Assembly (NCBI RefSeq): GCF_044377035.1
Contig: NZ_JBILJW010000011.1
Location: forward strand, 1-64,000
DNA from: Silanimonas sp044377035
GTDB taxonomy: Bacteria; Pseudomonadota; Gammaproteobacteria; Xanthomonadales; Xanthomonadaceae
Reading direction: 5' to 3'
Length of the DNA stretch: 64,000 bases
The stretch's first letter is position 1; each line of letters opens with the position of its first letter. The notes beneath the pieces are model-generated. The model had not been told where the DNA came from and searched no databases. It saw nothing but the letters and a program-made list of their open reading frames with translations. Position numbers and translations under genes: made by a program. This document shows positions 8,072 through 15,810 of this stretch, one piece after another.

Positions 8072-8821
8072 ATGCCGTTGGGCGAGACGTTCCTGTGGTT
8101 CGTGGCGCTCGGCGCCATCGCCCAGCTCGTCGACGGCGCGCTGGGCATGGCCTATGGGCTCGTCTGTTCGACGGTGCTGTTGAGCCTCGGTTTCCCGCCC
8201 GCCACGGTCAGTGCCGCCGTGCACACGGCGGAAGTCGTGACCACCGGCATCTCCGGTGGTGCCCATGCCGTGTTCGGAAACGTCGACCGCGACCTCTTCG
8301 TGCGCCTGGCGCTACCCGGCGCGCTGGGCGGCGTGGCGGGGGCACTCTTCCTGGTGCACGTGGCCAGCGCCTGGATCAAGCCGTTGATCGTGCTCTACCT
8401 GCTGGCGCTATCGGTGCTCATCCTGCTGCGCGCCGCGCGACGTTGGCGCTACCACGCCACACCGCGGCACGTGCCGCCCCTCGGGCTGGTGGCCGGCACG
8501 CTCGATGCCATCGGCGGCGGCGGCTGGGGCTCGGTGACGACCTCCAGCCTGCTCGCCGGCGGCCACCCCCCGCGCAAGACCCTTGGCACCGTCGCAGCGG
8601 CGGAATTCGTCGTGACCCTCGCCATCGCGGCGACGTTCGCCAGCACGATCGGCCTGCAGCATGCGGAGATCGTTCTTGGCCTGCTGATCGGCGGCGCGCT
8701 GGCGGCGCCGTTCGCCGCCTTCGCGGTCAGCCGCCTGCCCGAGCGCGCGCTGCTTTGGATGGTCGGCGGGTTGGTGATGGTCCTCGCGCTCGTGCAGGCC
8801 GCGAAGCTGCTGGCGGGCTGA
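8072..8821 (+). CDS. TSUP (TauE/SafE) family membrane permease
   Basis: A 249-residue protein with about eight hydrophobic segments arranged as two repeats. Each repeat begins with a Gly-rich signature (GAIAQLVDGALGMAYGL near residue 14, GLVAGTLDAIGGGGWGS near residue 138). This is the sulfite/sulfoacetate exporter TauE/SafE superfamily. The substrate is not predictable. It lies 43 bases downstream of clp on the same strand and may be read through from it. It converges with trpC, whose stop is 18 bases away. Confidence 0.88.
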   Translation: MPLGETFLWFVALGAIAQLVDGALGMAYGLVCSTVLLSLGFPPATVSAAVHTAEVVTTGISGGAHAVFGNVDRDLFVRLALPGALGGVAGALFLVHVASAWIKPLIVLYLLALSVLILLRAARRWRYHATPRHVPPLGLVAGTLDAIGGGGWGSVTTSSLLAGGHPPRKTLGTVAAAEFVVTLAIAATFASTIGLQHAEIVLGLLIGGALAAPFAAFAVSRLPERALLWMVGGLVMVLALVQAAKLLAG

Positions 8822-8839
8822 TCGGCCCGCCGACGGGAA

Positions 8840-9628
8840 TCAGTCGAACAGCGCGCGCAGGGCCGTGCCGGGATCCTCGGCACGCATGAACGCCTCGCCG
8901 ACGAGGAAGGCATGCACGCCGGCGGCGCGCATCGTTTCCACGTCCGCGCGAGCGAGGATGCCGCTCTCGGTGACGAGACGGCGGTCCATGGGCACCGAGG
9001 CCTTCATGCCGAGCGTCGCATCGAGCGACACCTCGAAGGTGCGCAGGTTGCGGTTGTTGATGCCGATCAGCGGCGAGGCCGTCTGCAGCGCACGCTCGAG
9101 TTCGTCGGCGTCGTGCACTTCGACCAGCACGTCCAGGCCCAGGCCCATCGCCAGGTTGCTGAACCCGGCGAGCTGCGCGTCGTCCAGCGCCGCGACGATC
9201 AGCAGCACCGCATCGGCGCCGAGCGCGCGGGCCTCGTGGATCTGGTACTCGTCGACGGTGAAGTCCTTGCGCAGCACCGGCAGCGCGCAGGCCGCGCGGG
9301 CCTGCACGAGGTAGTCGTCGTGGCCCTGGAAGAAATCGACGTCGGTCAGCACCGAGAGGCAGGCCGCGCCGCCGCGCTGGTAGCTCGCGGCGATGTCGGC
9401 AGGGCGGAAGTCGGCACGCAGCACGCCTTTCGACGGGCTCGCCTTCTTCACCTCGGCGATCACGGCGGCGTCGCCGGCGGCGATCTTCGCTTCGAGCGCA
9501 GCGGCGAAGCCGCGGACCGGCGCGGCATCGCGGGCACACGCGACGACCTCGGCCAGCGGCGCGCGGGCGCGGCGCGCGGCCACTTCCTCGGCCTTGCGGG
9601 CGAGGATCTTCTGCAGGATGTCGCTCAT
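8840..9628 (-). CDS. trpC: indole-3-glycerol phosphate synthase
   Basis: It converts CdRP to indole-3-glycerol phosphate. The 262-residue protein is monofunctional (no TrpF fusion). It is a (beta/alpha)8 enzyme with catalytic KKASPSKG (61-68), the general-acid Lys in LRKDF (119-123), INNRNL and the phosphate-binding VTESGI. The start overlaps the trpD stop by 4 bases. It is last of the trpG-trpD-trpC unit. trpF, trpA and trpB are not in the window. Confidence 0.97.
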   Translation of the reverse strand: MSDILQKILARKAEEVAARRARAPLAEVVACARDAAPVRGFAAALEAKIAAGDAAVIAEVKKASPSKGVLRADFRPADIAASYQRGGAACLSVLTDVDFFQGHDDYLVQARAACALPVLRKDFTVDEYQIHEARALGADAVLLIVAALDDAQLAGFSNLAMGLGLDVLVEVHDADELERALQTASPLIGINNRNLRTFEVSLDATLGMKASVPMDRRLVTESGILARADVETMRAAGVHAFLVGEAFMRAEDPGTALRALFD

Positions 9629-10665
9629 GCGGCGGCTCCGGCCTTGGCGTTCGTCAGAGCGACGAACTGGTCGAGCTTGGCTCGCGGCGTGCCCTTCGCC
9701 ATTTCGGCGCGAGCACGGGCGAGGCCGTCCTGGATGCTCACGGCGATGCCGGCGGCATAGAGCGCGGCGCCGGCATTCAAGGCCACGACGTCGGCGGCGG
9801 GGCCGCCTCGACCATCGATGGCTTCGAGCAGCATCGCCTTCGAGGCCTGCGGGTCGTCGACGCGCAGCGCGGAGAGTGGCGCGCGATGCAGGCCGAAGTC
9901 CTCGGGGGCGATCTCGTACTCGCTGATGTCGCCATTGCGCAGCTCACCGACCAAGGTGCGCTCGCCGAGCGAGATCTCGTCGACGCCGTCGCGGCCCCAG
10001 ACCACCAGCGCGCGCTTGCTGCCCAGCTTCTTCAGCACGCGGGCCTGGATGCCGACGAGGTCGGGATGGAACACGCCCATCAGGATGTTCGGCGCACCGG
10101 CCGGATTGGTCAGCGGCCCGAGGATGTTGAACAGCGTGCGGACGGCCATTTCGCGGCGCACCGGCGCGACGTTCTTCATGGCCGGGTGGTGGATGGGCGC
10201 GTACATGAAACCCATGCCGCTCTCGGCGAGGCAGGCCGCCACTTGCGCCGGCTGCAGCTCGATGGCGCAGCCGAGTGCTTCGAGCACGTCGGCGCTGCCC
10301 GATTTCGAGCTGACGCTGCGATTGCCGTGCTTCGCCACCGTGGCGCCGGCCGCCGCCGCCACGAACATGCTGGCGGTCGAGATGTTGAAGGTGTGCGCGC
10401 CGTCGCCACCGGTGCCGACGATGTCGACGAAGTGCGCCGGATCGGCGACCTCGACCTTCGCGGAGAACTCGCGCATCACTTCCGCGGCACCGGCGATCTC
10501 GCCGACCGTTTCCTTGCGCACGCGCAGCGCGATGAAGATGGCCGCGGTCATCACCGGCGAGACATCGCCGCGCATGACCTGGCGCATCAGGTCGATCATT
10601 TCATCGTGGAAGATCTCGCGGTGCTCGATGATGCGCTGGAGCGCCTGCTGGGGGGACAAAGGCAT
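9625..10665 (-). CDS. trpD: anthranilate phosphoribosyltransferase
   Basis: It transfers phosphoribose from PRPP to anthranilate. The 346-residue protein has the PRPP-binding DIVGTGGDGAHTFNIS (81-96) and the anthranilate-site KHGNRSVSSKSG (112-123) both intact. It stands 2 bases after the exported-protein gene and overlaps trpC, so expression is tightly coupled in the unit. Confidence 0.97.
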   Translation of the reverse strand: MPLSPQQALQRIIEHREIFHDEMIDLMRQVMRGDVSPVMTAAIFIALRVRKETVGEIAGAAEVMREFSAKVEVADPAHFVDIVGTGGDGAHTFNISTASMFVAAAAGATVAKHGNRSVSSKSGSADVLEALGCAIELQPAQVAACLAESGMGFMYAPIHHPAMKNVAPVRREMAVRTLFNILGPLTNPAGAPNILMGVFHPDLVGIQARVLKKLGSKRALVVWGRDGVDEISLGERTLVGELRNGDISEYEIAPEDFGLHRAPLSALRVDDPQASKAMLLEAIDGRGGPAADVVALNAGAALYAAGIAVSIQDGLARARAEMAKGTPRAKLDQFVALTNAKAGAAA

Positions 10666-10667
10666 GG

Positions 10668-11048
10668 TCAGGTGTCGTCGCTGGTTTCGATGTCGATGGT
10701 GATGTGCGTCGGCGCGGCGTCGGCGAGGCTGTCGAGCTCGGCCAGCGTCTTGCCGTCCAGCGCCGTGGCGAACTCCGCATCAGTGAGCGGGCGCCCGCGC
10801 TGCTCGGCCAACTTGGCCCGCACCTGCGCGAGCTTCATGTGCAGGGCGAGCTTCGCGGCACCCCCCATGTCTGCCTCGAGCGCGGCGAGGCTGTCGGCGA
10901 AGGCTTCGGCACTGGCGCCGTCGAGGCGCCCGACGCCCTCGGTCTGGGCCGTGGCGGCAGGCGCGGCGTCCGCCGTTCCGGCGCCGGACGCCGGCATCGC
11001 CACGAAGCACAGCGCGACGAGTCCCGATGCGAGCAGGAGGGCACGCAT
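10668..11048 (-). CDS. small exported protein encoded between trpG and trpD
   Basis: A 126-residue protein of unrecognised family. A clear signal peptide (MRALLLASGLVALCFVAMPA, cleavage near residue 22) is followed by an Ala-rich segment and a predicted helical body (QVRAKLAEQRGRPLTDAEFATAL). The ATG overlaps the trpG TGA (TGATG) and the stop is 2 bases before trpD, so it is translationally coupled on both sides. Codon use resembles its neighbours. Nothing in the sequence suggests a role in tryptophan synthesis. Confidence 0.8.
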   Translation of the reverse strand: MRALLLASGLVALCFVAMPASGAGTADAAPAATAQTEGVGRLDGASAEAFADSLAALEADMGGAAKLALHMKLAQVRAKLAEQRGRPLTDAEFATALDGKTLAELDSLADAAPTHITIDIETSDDT

Positions 11049-11629
11049 CAACGACGCTCGATGAAGTTCTTCAGCAGCGCGTGCCCGTGCTGCGTGAGGA
11101 TGGATTCGGGATGGAACTGCACGCCCTCGACGGGGAACTCGCGATGGCGCAAGCCCATGATCTCGTCGATGGCGCCGCCTTCGCCTTCCGTCCACGCGGT
11201 GACTTCGAGCGCGGCGGGCAGGGTCTCCTGCTTCACGACGAGCGAGTGGTAGCGCGTGGCCTCGAACGGGTCGGGAAGGTCGGTGAACACGCCCTTGCCA
11301 GCATGCCGGATCGGCGAGGTCTTGCCGTGCATGATCACCTTCGCCCGCACCACGTCGCCGCCGAAAGCCTGCCCCAGCGACTGGTGGCCGAGGCAGACGC
11401 CGAACACCGGGATATGCGGGCCCAGCGTCTTCATCACAGCGACCGAGACGCCCGCCTCGTTCGGCGTACAGGGCCCCGGCGAGATGACGATGCGGTCGGG
11501 CTTCAGCGCGTCGATCTGGGCCACGGTGAGTTCGTCGTTGCGGACGACGCGCACCTCTTCACCCAGCTCCTGCAGGTACTGCACGAGGTTGAAGGTGAAG
11601 CTGTCGTAGTTGTCGATCATCAGCAGCAC
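11048..11629 (-). CDS. trpG: anthranilate synthase, glutamine amidotransferase component
   Basis: It supplies ammonia from glutamine to TrpE. The 193-residue protein begins at a GTG (11629) with GGAG 6 bases upstream, giving the usual N-terminus LLMIDNYDSF. The ATG at 11620 is an in-frame alternative. The triad is present: Cys79 in FGVCLGHQSLGQ, His173 and Glu175 in VQFHPES. The oxyanion loop PGPCTP is also intact. First gene of the trpG-trpC unit. trpE is 2.5 kb away on the same strand. Confidence 0.96.
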   Translation of the reverse strand: MLLMIDNYDSFTFNLVQYLQELGEEVRVVRNDELTVAQIDALKPDRIVISPGPCTPNEAGVSVAVMKTLGPHIPVFGVCLGHQSLGQAFGGDVVRAKVIMHGKTSPIRHAGKGVFTDLPDPFEATRYHSLVVKQETLPAALEVTAWTEGEGGAIDEIMGLRHREFPVEGVQFHPESILTQHGHALLKNFIERR

Positions 11630-11774
11630 GAAGGGCTCCGGCGCGGGGTCGGCGGTGGGGGAAACGGCGGGCCGGAGAGTATGCCGGAGCCCCGGCGTGA
11701 ATACGTATGCAGGGCGTTGTGGCGAACGCATCTGCGCAGAACCATTCGGCATCGCCTTCGCGCTGGACGCCGCC

Positions 11775-13355
11775 ATGCCCACCCTGCCCCGCCCCATGGC
11801 ACGCCTGCGCCGCCTCGCCGGCGCGTTCGTCTTGGCCTGCGTCGCCCTGCTGCCCAGCGCGGCTGGCGCCGAAGCCATCCTCCACGCCTTCAACTGGCGC
11901 TACGCCGACATCGAGGCGCGTGCCTCGGAAATCCGACAACTCGGCTACACGGGCGTGCTGGTGGCGCCGCCTTTGAAGAGCGAGGGCGGGCAGTGGTGGG
12001 CGCGCTACCAGCCGCAGGACTATCGCGTCATCGACCATCCGCTCGGCGACACCGAGGCCTTCGTGCGCATGAGCGCGGCCCTCGAGCTGCGCGGCCTGAA
12101 GCTCTACGCCGACCTCGTGCTGAACCACATGGCGAACGAGGCCGGCCAGCGCGCCGACCTGAACTTCCCCGGCGCCCGCGTGCGAACGGTGTATTCCGCG
12201 GACCCTTCGCGCTGGGAACGCCAACGCCTGTTCGGCGACCTCGCCACCGACCTGTTCGACGGGGCCGACTTCAACCCCGCGTTCTGCATCACCGACTACA
12301 ACAACGTGACGCAGGTGCAGAGCGGCCGACTGTGCTCGGGCGGCGGCGACACCGGGTTGCCGGATCTGCAGGGCAGCGCCAAGGTGATCAACGCGCAGCG
12401 CCAGTACATCGCCGCGCTGATCGCGTTAGGCACGGACGGCTTCCGCCTCGACGCAGCGAAGCACATGACCCTCGCGCATGTGAGCGCGGTCTTCGATCCC
12501 GCGCTGATCGGCGGCCGGCCAGTGTTCGGCGAGATCATCACCGGCGGTGGCCGTGGCAACACGGAGTACGAGATCTTCCTCAAGCCCTGGATGGCACAGA
12601 CGCCGCTGTCGGCCTACGACTTCCCGCTGTTCCACCGCATGCGCCAGGCCTTCGGCTTCGGCGGCGACCTGTCGATCCTCGTCACCGCGCAGGCCGACGA
12701 GCAGGCCATCGATCCGCGGCGGGCGTGGACCTTCGCAGTCAACCACGACATCCCGCTGAACGGCATTTTCCGCGGCTTGATCATGGACGCCACCGACGAG
12801 ACGCTGGCTTGGGCCTGGCTGATGGCACGCGGTGAAGGCACGCCGCTCGTCTATTCCGACAACAACGAGAGCGGCGACAACCGCTGGAACAACCTCTACC
12901 GGCGCGCCGACATCGCCGCGATGCTGGGCTTCCACAACGCGGTGGCCGGCGAACCGATGCGCATGGTCTCGCAGAGCAACTGCCACCTGCTGTTCCGCCG
13001 CGGTGACCGCGCCCTGGTGGGCATCAACAAGTGCGGCGAGCCGCGGACGCTGGCCGTCGACATCGAGGCCCATCCGCTGCGCGCCCCAGGCCGCTTCCGC
13101 GACGCGCTGTCGGACCACGTGCTGGCGGTGACCGGCGGGACGCTGGCGGTGGAGCTGCCGCCCCGCTCGGCGCGGCTGTGGCGCTTCGACACGGAAGCGA
13201 GCGGCTGCGGGCCGCGGCGCTTGCGCGACAAGGTGCCGCAGCGCTGCACGCAGGGCGGCATGGATGGCCCCAGCGAAGGCTCGTTGCCGACGCGCGGCGA
13301 GGAGCGGATGCAGCGCTCGGCGCCGCCTCAGTCGACCAGCAGGAAAACCGCGTAG
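11775..13355 (+). CDS. exported GH13 alpha-amylase family glycosidase
   Basis: A 526-residue protein with a signal peptide (residues 1-32, cleavage after SAAGA). GH13 regions are complete: DLVLNH (113-118), GFRLDAAKH with nucleophile Asp226, FGEIITG with acid/base Glu253, and AVNHD with Asp325. It is probably a periplasmic or secreted alpha-glucan hydrolase. The last ~50 residues after the beta-sandwich (ending at ARLWRF) are basic and low-complexity, and their coding overlaps the convergent SIMPL gene by 28 bases. An alternative start is the ATG at 11796. It lies inside the trp region with no obvious link to it. Confidence 0.9.
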   Translation: MPTLPRPMARLRRLAGAFVLACVALLPSAAGAEAILHAFNWRYADIEARASEIRQLGYTGVLVAPPLKSEGGQWWARYQPQDYRVIDHPLGDTEAFVRMSAALELRGLKLYADLVLNHMANEAGQRADLNFPGARVRTVYSADPSRWERQRLFGDLATDLFDGADFNPAFCITDYNNVTQVQSGRLCSGGGDTGLPDLQGSAKVINAQRQYIAALIALGTDGFRLDAAKHMTLAHVSAVFDPALIGGRPVFGEIITGGGRGNTEYEIFLKPWMAQTPLSAYDFPLFHRMRQAFGFGGDLSILVTAQADEQAIDPRRAWTFAVNHDIPLNGIFRGLIMDATDETLAWAWLMARGEGTPLVYSDNNESGDNRWNNLYRRADIAAMLGFHNAVAGEPMRMVSQSNCHLLFRRGDRALVGINKCGEPRTLAVDIEAHPLRAPGRFRDALSDHVLAVTGGTLAVELPPRSARLWRFDTEASGCGPRRLRDKVPQRCTQGGMDGPSEGSLPTRGEERMQRSAPPQSTSRKTA

Positions 13356-14122
13356 ATCCGGTCCTTGAAGGTGGTGGTTCCGGCGCTGAAGCTCTCCGCA
13401 TCGCGCAGGCGGGTGCCGGTGACGACCACCCTCTCAAGCTGGCCACCGTCCGCCGCGGCGGCCTGCCATTCGAGCCGCTCTGGCCAACGCCCTTCGCGGA
13501 CCCCGTAGGAAAACTCCGGCGCCACGTCGGAAACGCTGTAGAGACCACCGAGGCGGACGCCGAAGTCCTTGGCGATGCGCTCGGCCTTGGCGCGGGCCGA
13601 GACGATGGCCTCACCGCGAAGCGCTGAGCGCAGTTCGCCCTCGTCCGAGCGCGCTGTCTCGATGCCGCTGACACTCACCTCCTCCGAGGTGCCGACCCGC
13701 GCGAGGAAAGCCCGCAGCGTCTCGATGTCGTCGAACGCGACATTCAGCTCACGCTCCACGCGCATGCCCGCGTACTTCTGACCCTCCGTCGCCCGGTCGT
13801 AGCGCTCTTCGCGCTCGATGCGCAGCGTCGTCGCCTCCACCGCACCATCGGGGACCTTCAGCGCCTGCAGCACACCGATCAACCGGCGGAAGTGCGCTTC
13901 GGCCTTATTGCGCGCGACGTCAACGTCGGGATCGAGGGTGCTGAGCGCGACTCCGATCCGGAAGCGATCGGGAACGGCACGCGCCTCAGCCTCGCCGTAG
14001 ACGAGAATGTGGCGCTGCGCCGGGATGGCGTTCGCTTGGGCGGATGCAACCGACGTCGCGCACAGCGCGACGAGGCACACCAGCGCGAACCCCGGCAGGG
14101 TTCGGGACAGCTTGAGGTCCAT
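13328..14122 (-). CDS. SIMPL domain (DUF541) exported protein
   Basis: A 264-residue protein with an N-terminal signal peptide (LPGFALVCLVALCATSVASA) and one SIMPL domain spanning most of the rest. The family starts with HILVYGEAEARAVPDRF and continues with the repeated beta-alpha pattern around VEATTLRIEREERYD. Family members are periplasmic and have been linked to stress protection; a precise function is unknown. I start at the ATG at 14122, preceded by GGAG 7 bases upstream, not at 14152. Confidence 0.85.
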   Translation of the reverse strand: MDLKLSRTLPGFALVCLVALCATSVASAQANAIPAQRHILVYGEAEARAVPDRFRIGVALSTLDPDVDVARNKAEAHFRRLIGVLQALKVPDGAVEATTLRIEREERYDRATEGQKYAGMRVERELNVAFDDIETLRAFLARVGTSEEVSVSGIETARSDEGELRSALRGEAIVSARAKAERIAKDFGVRLGGLYSVSDVAPEFSYGVREGRWPERLEWQAAAADGGQLERVVVTGTRLRDAESFSAGTTTFKDRIYAVFLLVD

Positions 14123-14189
14123 ACGGGGGCTCCGTGCGAGGGGGGATCCCACGATAGCTGAATGCCGTTGCGCGACGCTGCGCGCGGCC

Positions 14190-15662
14190 TCAGAGCCCCT
14201 TCGCCGCCTGCGCCACCGCGCGGAACAGCGCGCGGCTCTTGTTCATCGTCTCCTCCCACTCCTTCTCGGGGTCGGAGTCGAAGACGATGCCCGCGCCGGC
14301 CTGCACGTGCAGCTGGCCGCCAGTGATCACCGCGGTGCGGATCGCGATGGCGGTGTCGGCGTCGCCCCACCAGTTCACGTAGCCCACGGCGCCGGCGTAG
14401 ATGTTGCGCTGGTGCGGCTCCAGTTCGCGGATGATCTCGAGCGCGCGGATCTTCGGCGCGCCGCTCACCGTGCCGGCCGGGAAGGTGGCCTTCAGCACAT
14501 CGGCGTACGACAGACCGTCCTTCAGCCGCCCCTGCACTTCCGAGACGATGTGCATGACGTGGCTGTAGCGCTCGATGACGAAACGCTCCGGCACGCGCAC
14601 GCTGCCCGCCTCGCTGACGCGGCCGGCGTCGTTGCGGCCGAGGTCGATCAGCATCAGGTGCTCGGCGCGCTCCTTCGGGTCGGCCAGCAGCTCGGCTTCC
14701 AGCGCCTTGTCGGCTTCGAGCGTGGCACCGCGCGGCCGCGTGCCGGCAATCGGGCGCACCGTGACCGTGCCCTGCTGCTGGCGCACGAGGATCTCCGGCG
14801 ACGAACCCACGACCTGCAGCGCGCCGGTGTCGAGGAAGTACATGTAGGGCGAGGGATTCAGCGCCCGCAGCGCGCGATAGACATCGACCGGCCGCGCCTT
14901 GAAGGGGATCGACAGCCGCTGGCTCAGCACCACCTGGAAGGCGTCGCCGGCGGCGATGTAGTCCTTGGCCTTCAGCACGGCGGCCTTGAAGCCGTCCTTG
15001 CTGAAGCCGCTGACGAAATCCGATTCGTCGACGACGCCCGCATCGAGCACATCGGGGTAGCTGGCGCCCGCGTGGCGCAGCCGGTGCACCAGCGAATCGA
15101 GCCGCGCCTGCGCGCGGGCCAGCGCCTGCGGCTCGGCCGGGTCGGCATGCACGACGAGGTAGAGCTTGCCCTTGAGGTTGTCGAACACCGCGAGCTCTTC
15201 GCTGAGCATCAGGAAGATCTCGGGCGTGCCGAGGTGGTCGGGCGCGACGGGCTTGGCGAGCTTCGGCTCGATGTAGCCGATGCACTCGAAGCCGAACCAG
15301 CCGACGAGGCCGCCGGTGAAGCCCGGCAAGCCCTCGATGCGCGGGACCGAGTACGACGTGCGCAGGCGCTCGACTTCGCCCAGCGGATCGGGCAGCTCGC
15401 GGCTCTCGACGACCTCGCCGAACTCGCGGACGGTGAGCGCATGCCCGTGCACCGACCAGGTGCGACGCGCCGGCAGCCCGATGATGCTGTAGCGGCCCCA
15501 GTTCTCGCCGCCCTCGACCGATTCGAACAGGTAGGCGTTCGGGCCGTCGACGAGCTTCAGGTAAACCGACAGCGGCGTATCGAGGTCGGAGAGCACCTCG
15601 CGCACGACCGGGATGCGGTTGTGGCCTTGGGCGGCGAGGCGGGCGAATTCAGCGGGATTCAT
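14190..15662 (-). CDS. trpE: anthranilate synthase component I
   Basis: It forms anthranilate from chorismate. The 490-residue protein has an N-terminal regulatory domain that begins in the usual way (IPVVREVLSDLDTPLSVYLK). The C-terminal chorismate-binding domain has PSPYMYFL, IAGTRPRG, DLGRNDAGRV, ATFPAGTVSGAPK and GAVGYVNWWGD. It stands alone here: SIMPL and the amylase gene separate it from trpG. I see no leader peptide or attenuator in the 148 bases upstream. Confidence 0.97.
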   Translation of the reverse strand: MNPAEFARLAAQGHNRIPVVREVLSDLDTPLSVYLKLVDGPNAYLFESVEGGENWGRYSIIGLPARRTWSVHGHALTVREFGEVVESRELPDPLGEVERLRTSYSVPRIEGLPGFTGGLVGWFGFECIGYIEPKLAKPVAPDHLGTPEIFLMLSEELAVFDNLKGKLYLVVHADPAEPQALARAQARLDSLVHRLRHAGASYPDVLDAGVVDESDFVSGFSKDGFKAAVLKAKDYIAAGDAFQVVLSQRLSIPFKARPVDVYRALRALNPSPYMYFLDTGALQVVGSSPEILVRQQQGTVTVRPIAGTRPRGATLEADKALEAELLADPKERAEHLMLIDLGRNDAGRVSEAGSVRVPERFVIERYSHVMHIVSEVQGRLKDGLSYADVLKATFPAGTVSGAPKIRALEIIRELEPHQRNIYAGAVGYVNWWGDADTAIAIRTAVITGGQLHVQAGAGIVFDSDPEKEWEETMNKSRALFRAVAQAAKGL

Positions 15663-15810
15663 TGATGCGTCGCGAGCGGCAGGGGCCGCGGATCGGAGGG
15701 CCCCGCAGTATGCCAGCGCGGCCCCGACGAACTGTCATGGAGTGCCGCCAGACTTCGCCGCGCATAGCCAGGGACGAAACGGGGGCCACGGACGGCCCCA
15801 ACCACCCCGA

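Noticed and set aside
13328..14122. VVVTGTRL near the SIMPL C-terminus, resembling the start of TonB-dependent receptors
   Set aside because: The motif is at the wrong end of the protein and no plug or barrel follows, so it is coincidence or local sequence convergence.
14123..14189. trp attenuator or leader peptide near trpE
   Set aside because: Neither this gap nor the 148 bases upstream of trpE shows a Trp-rich short ORF with alternative hairpins.
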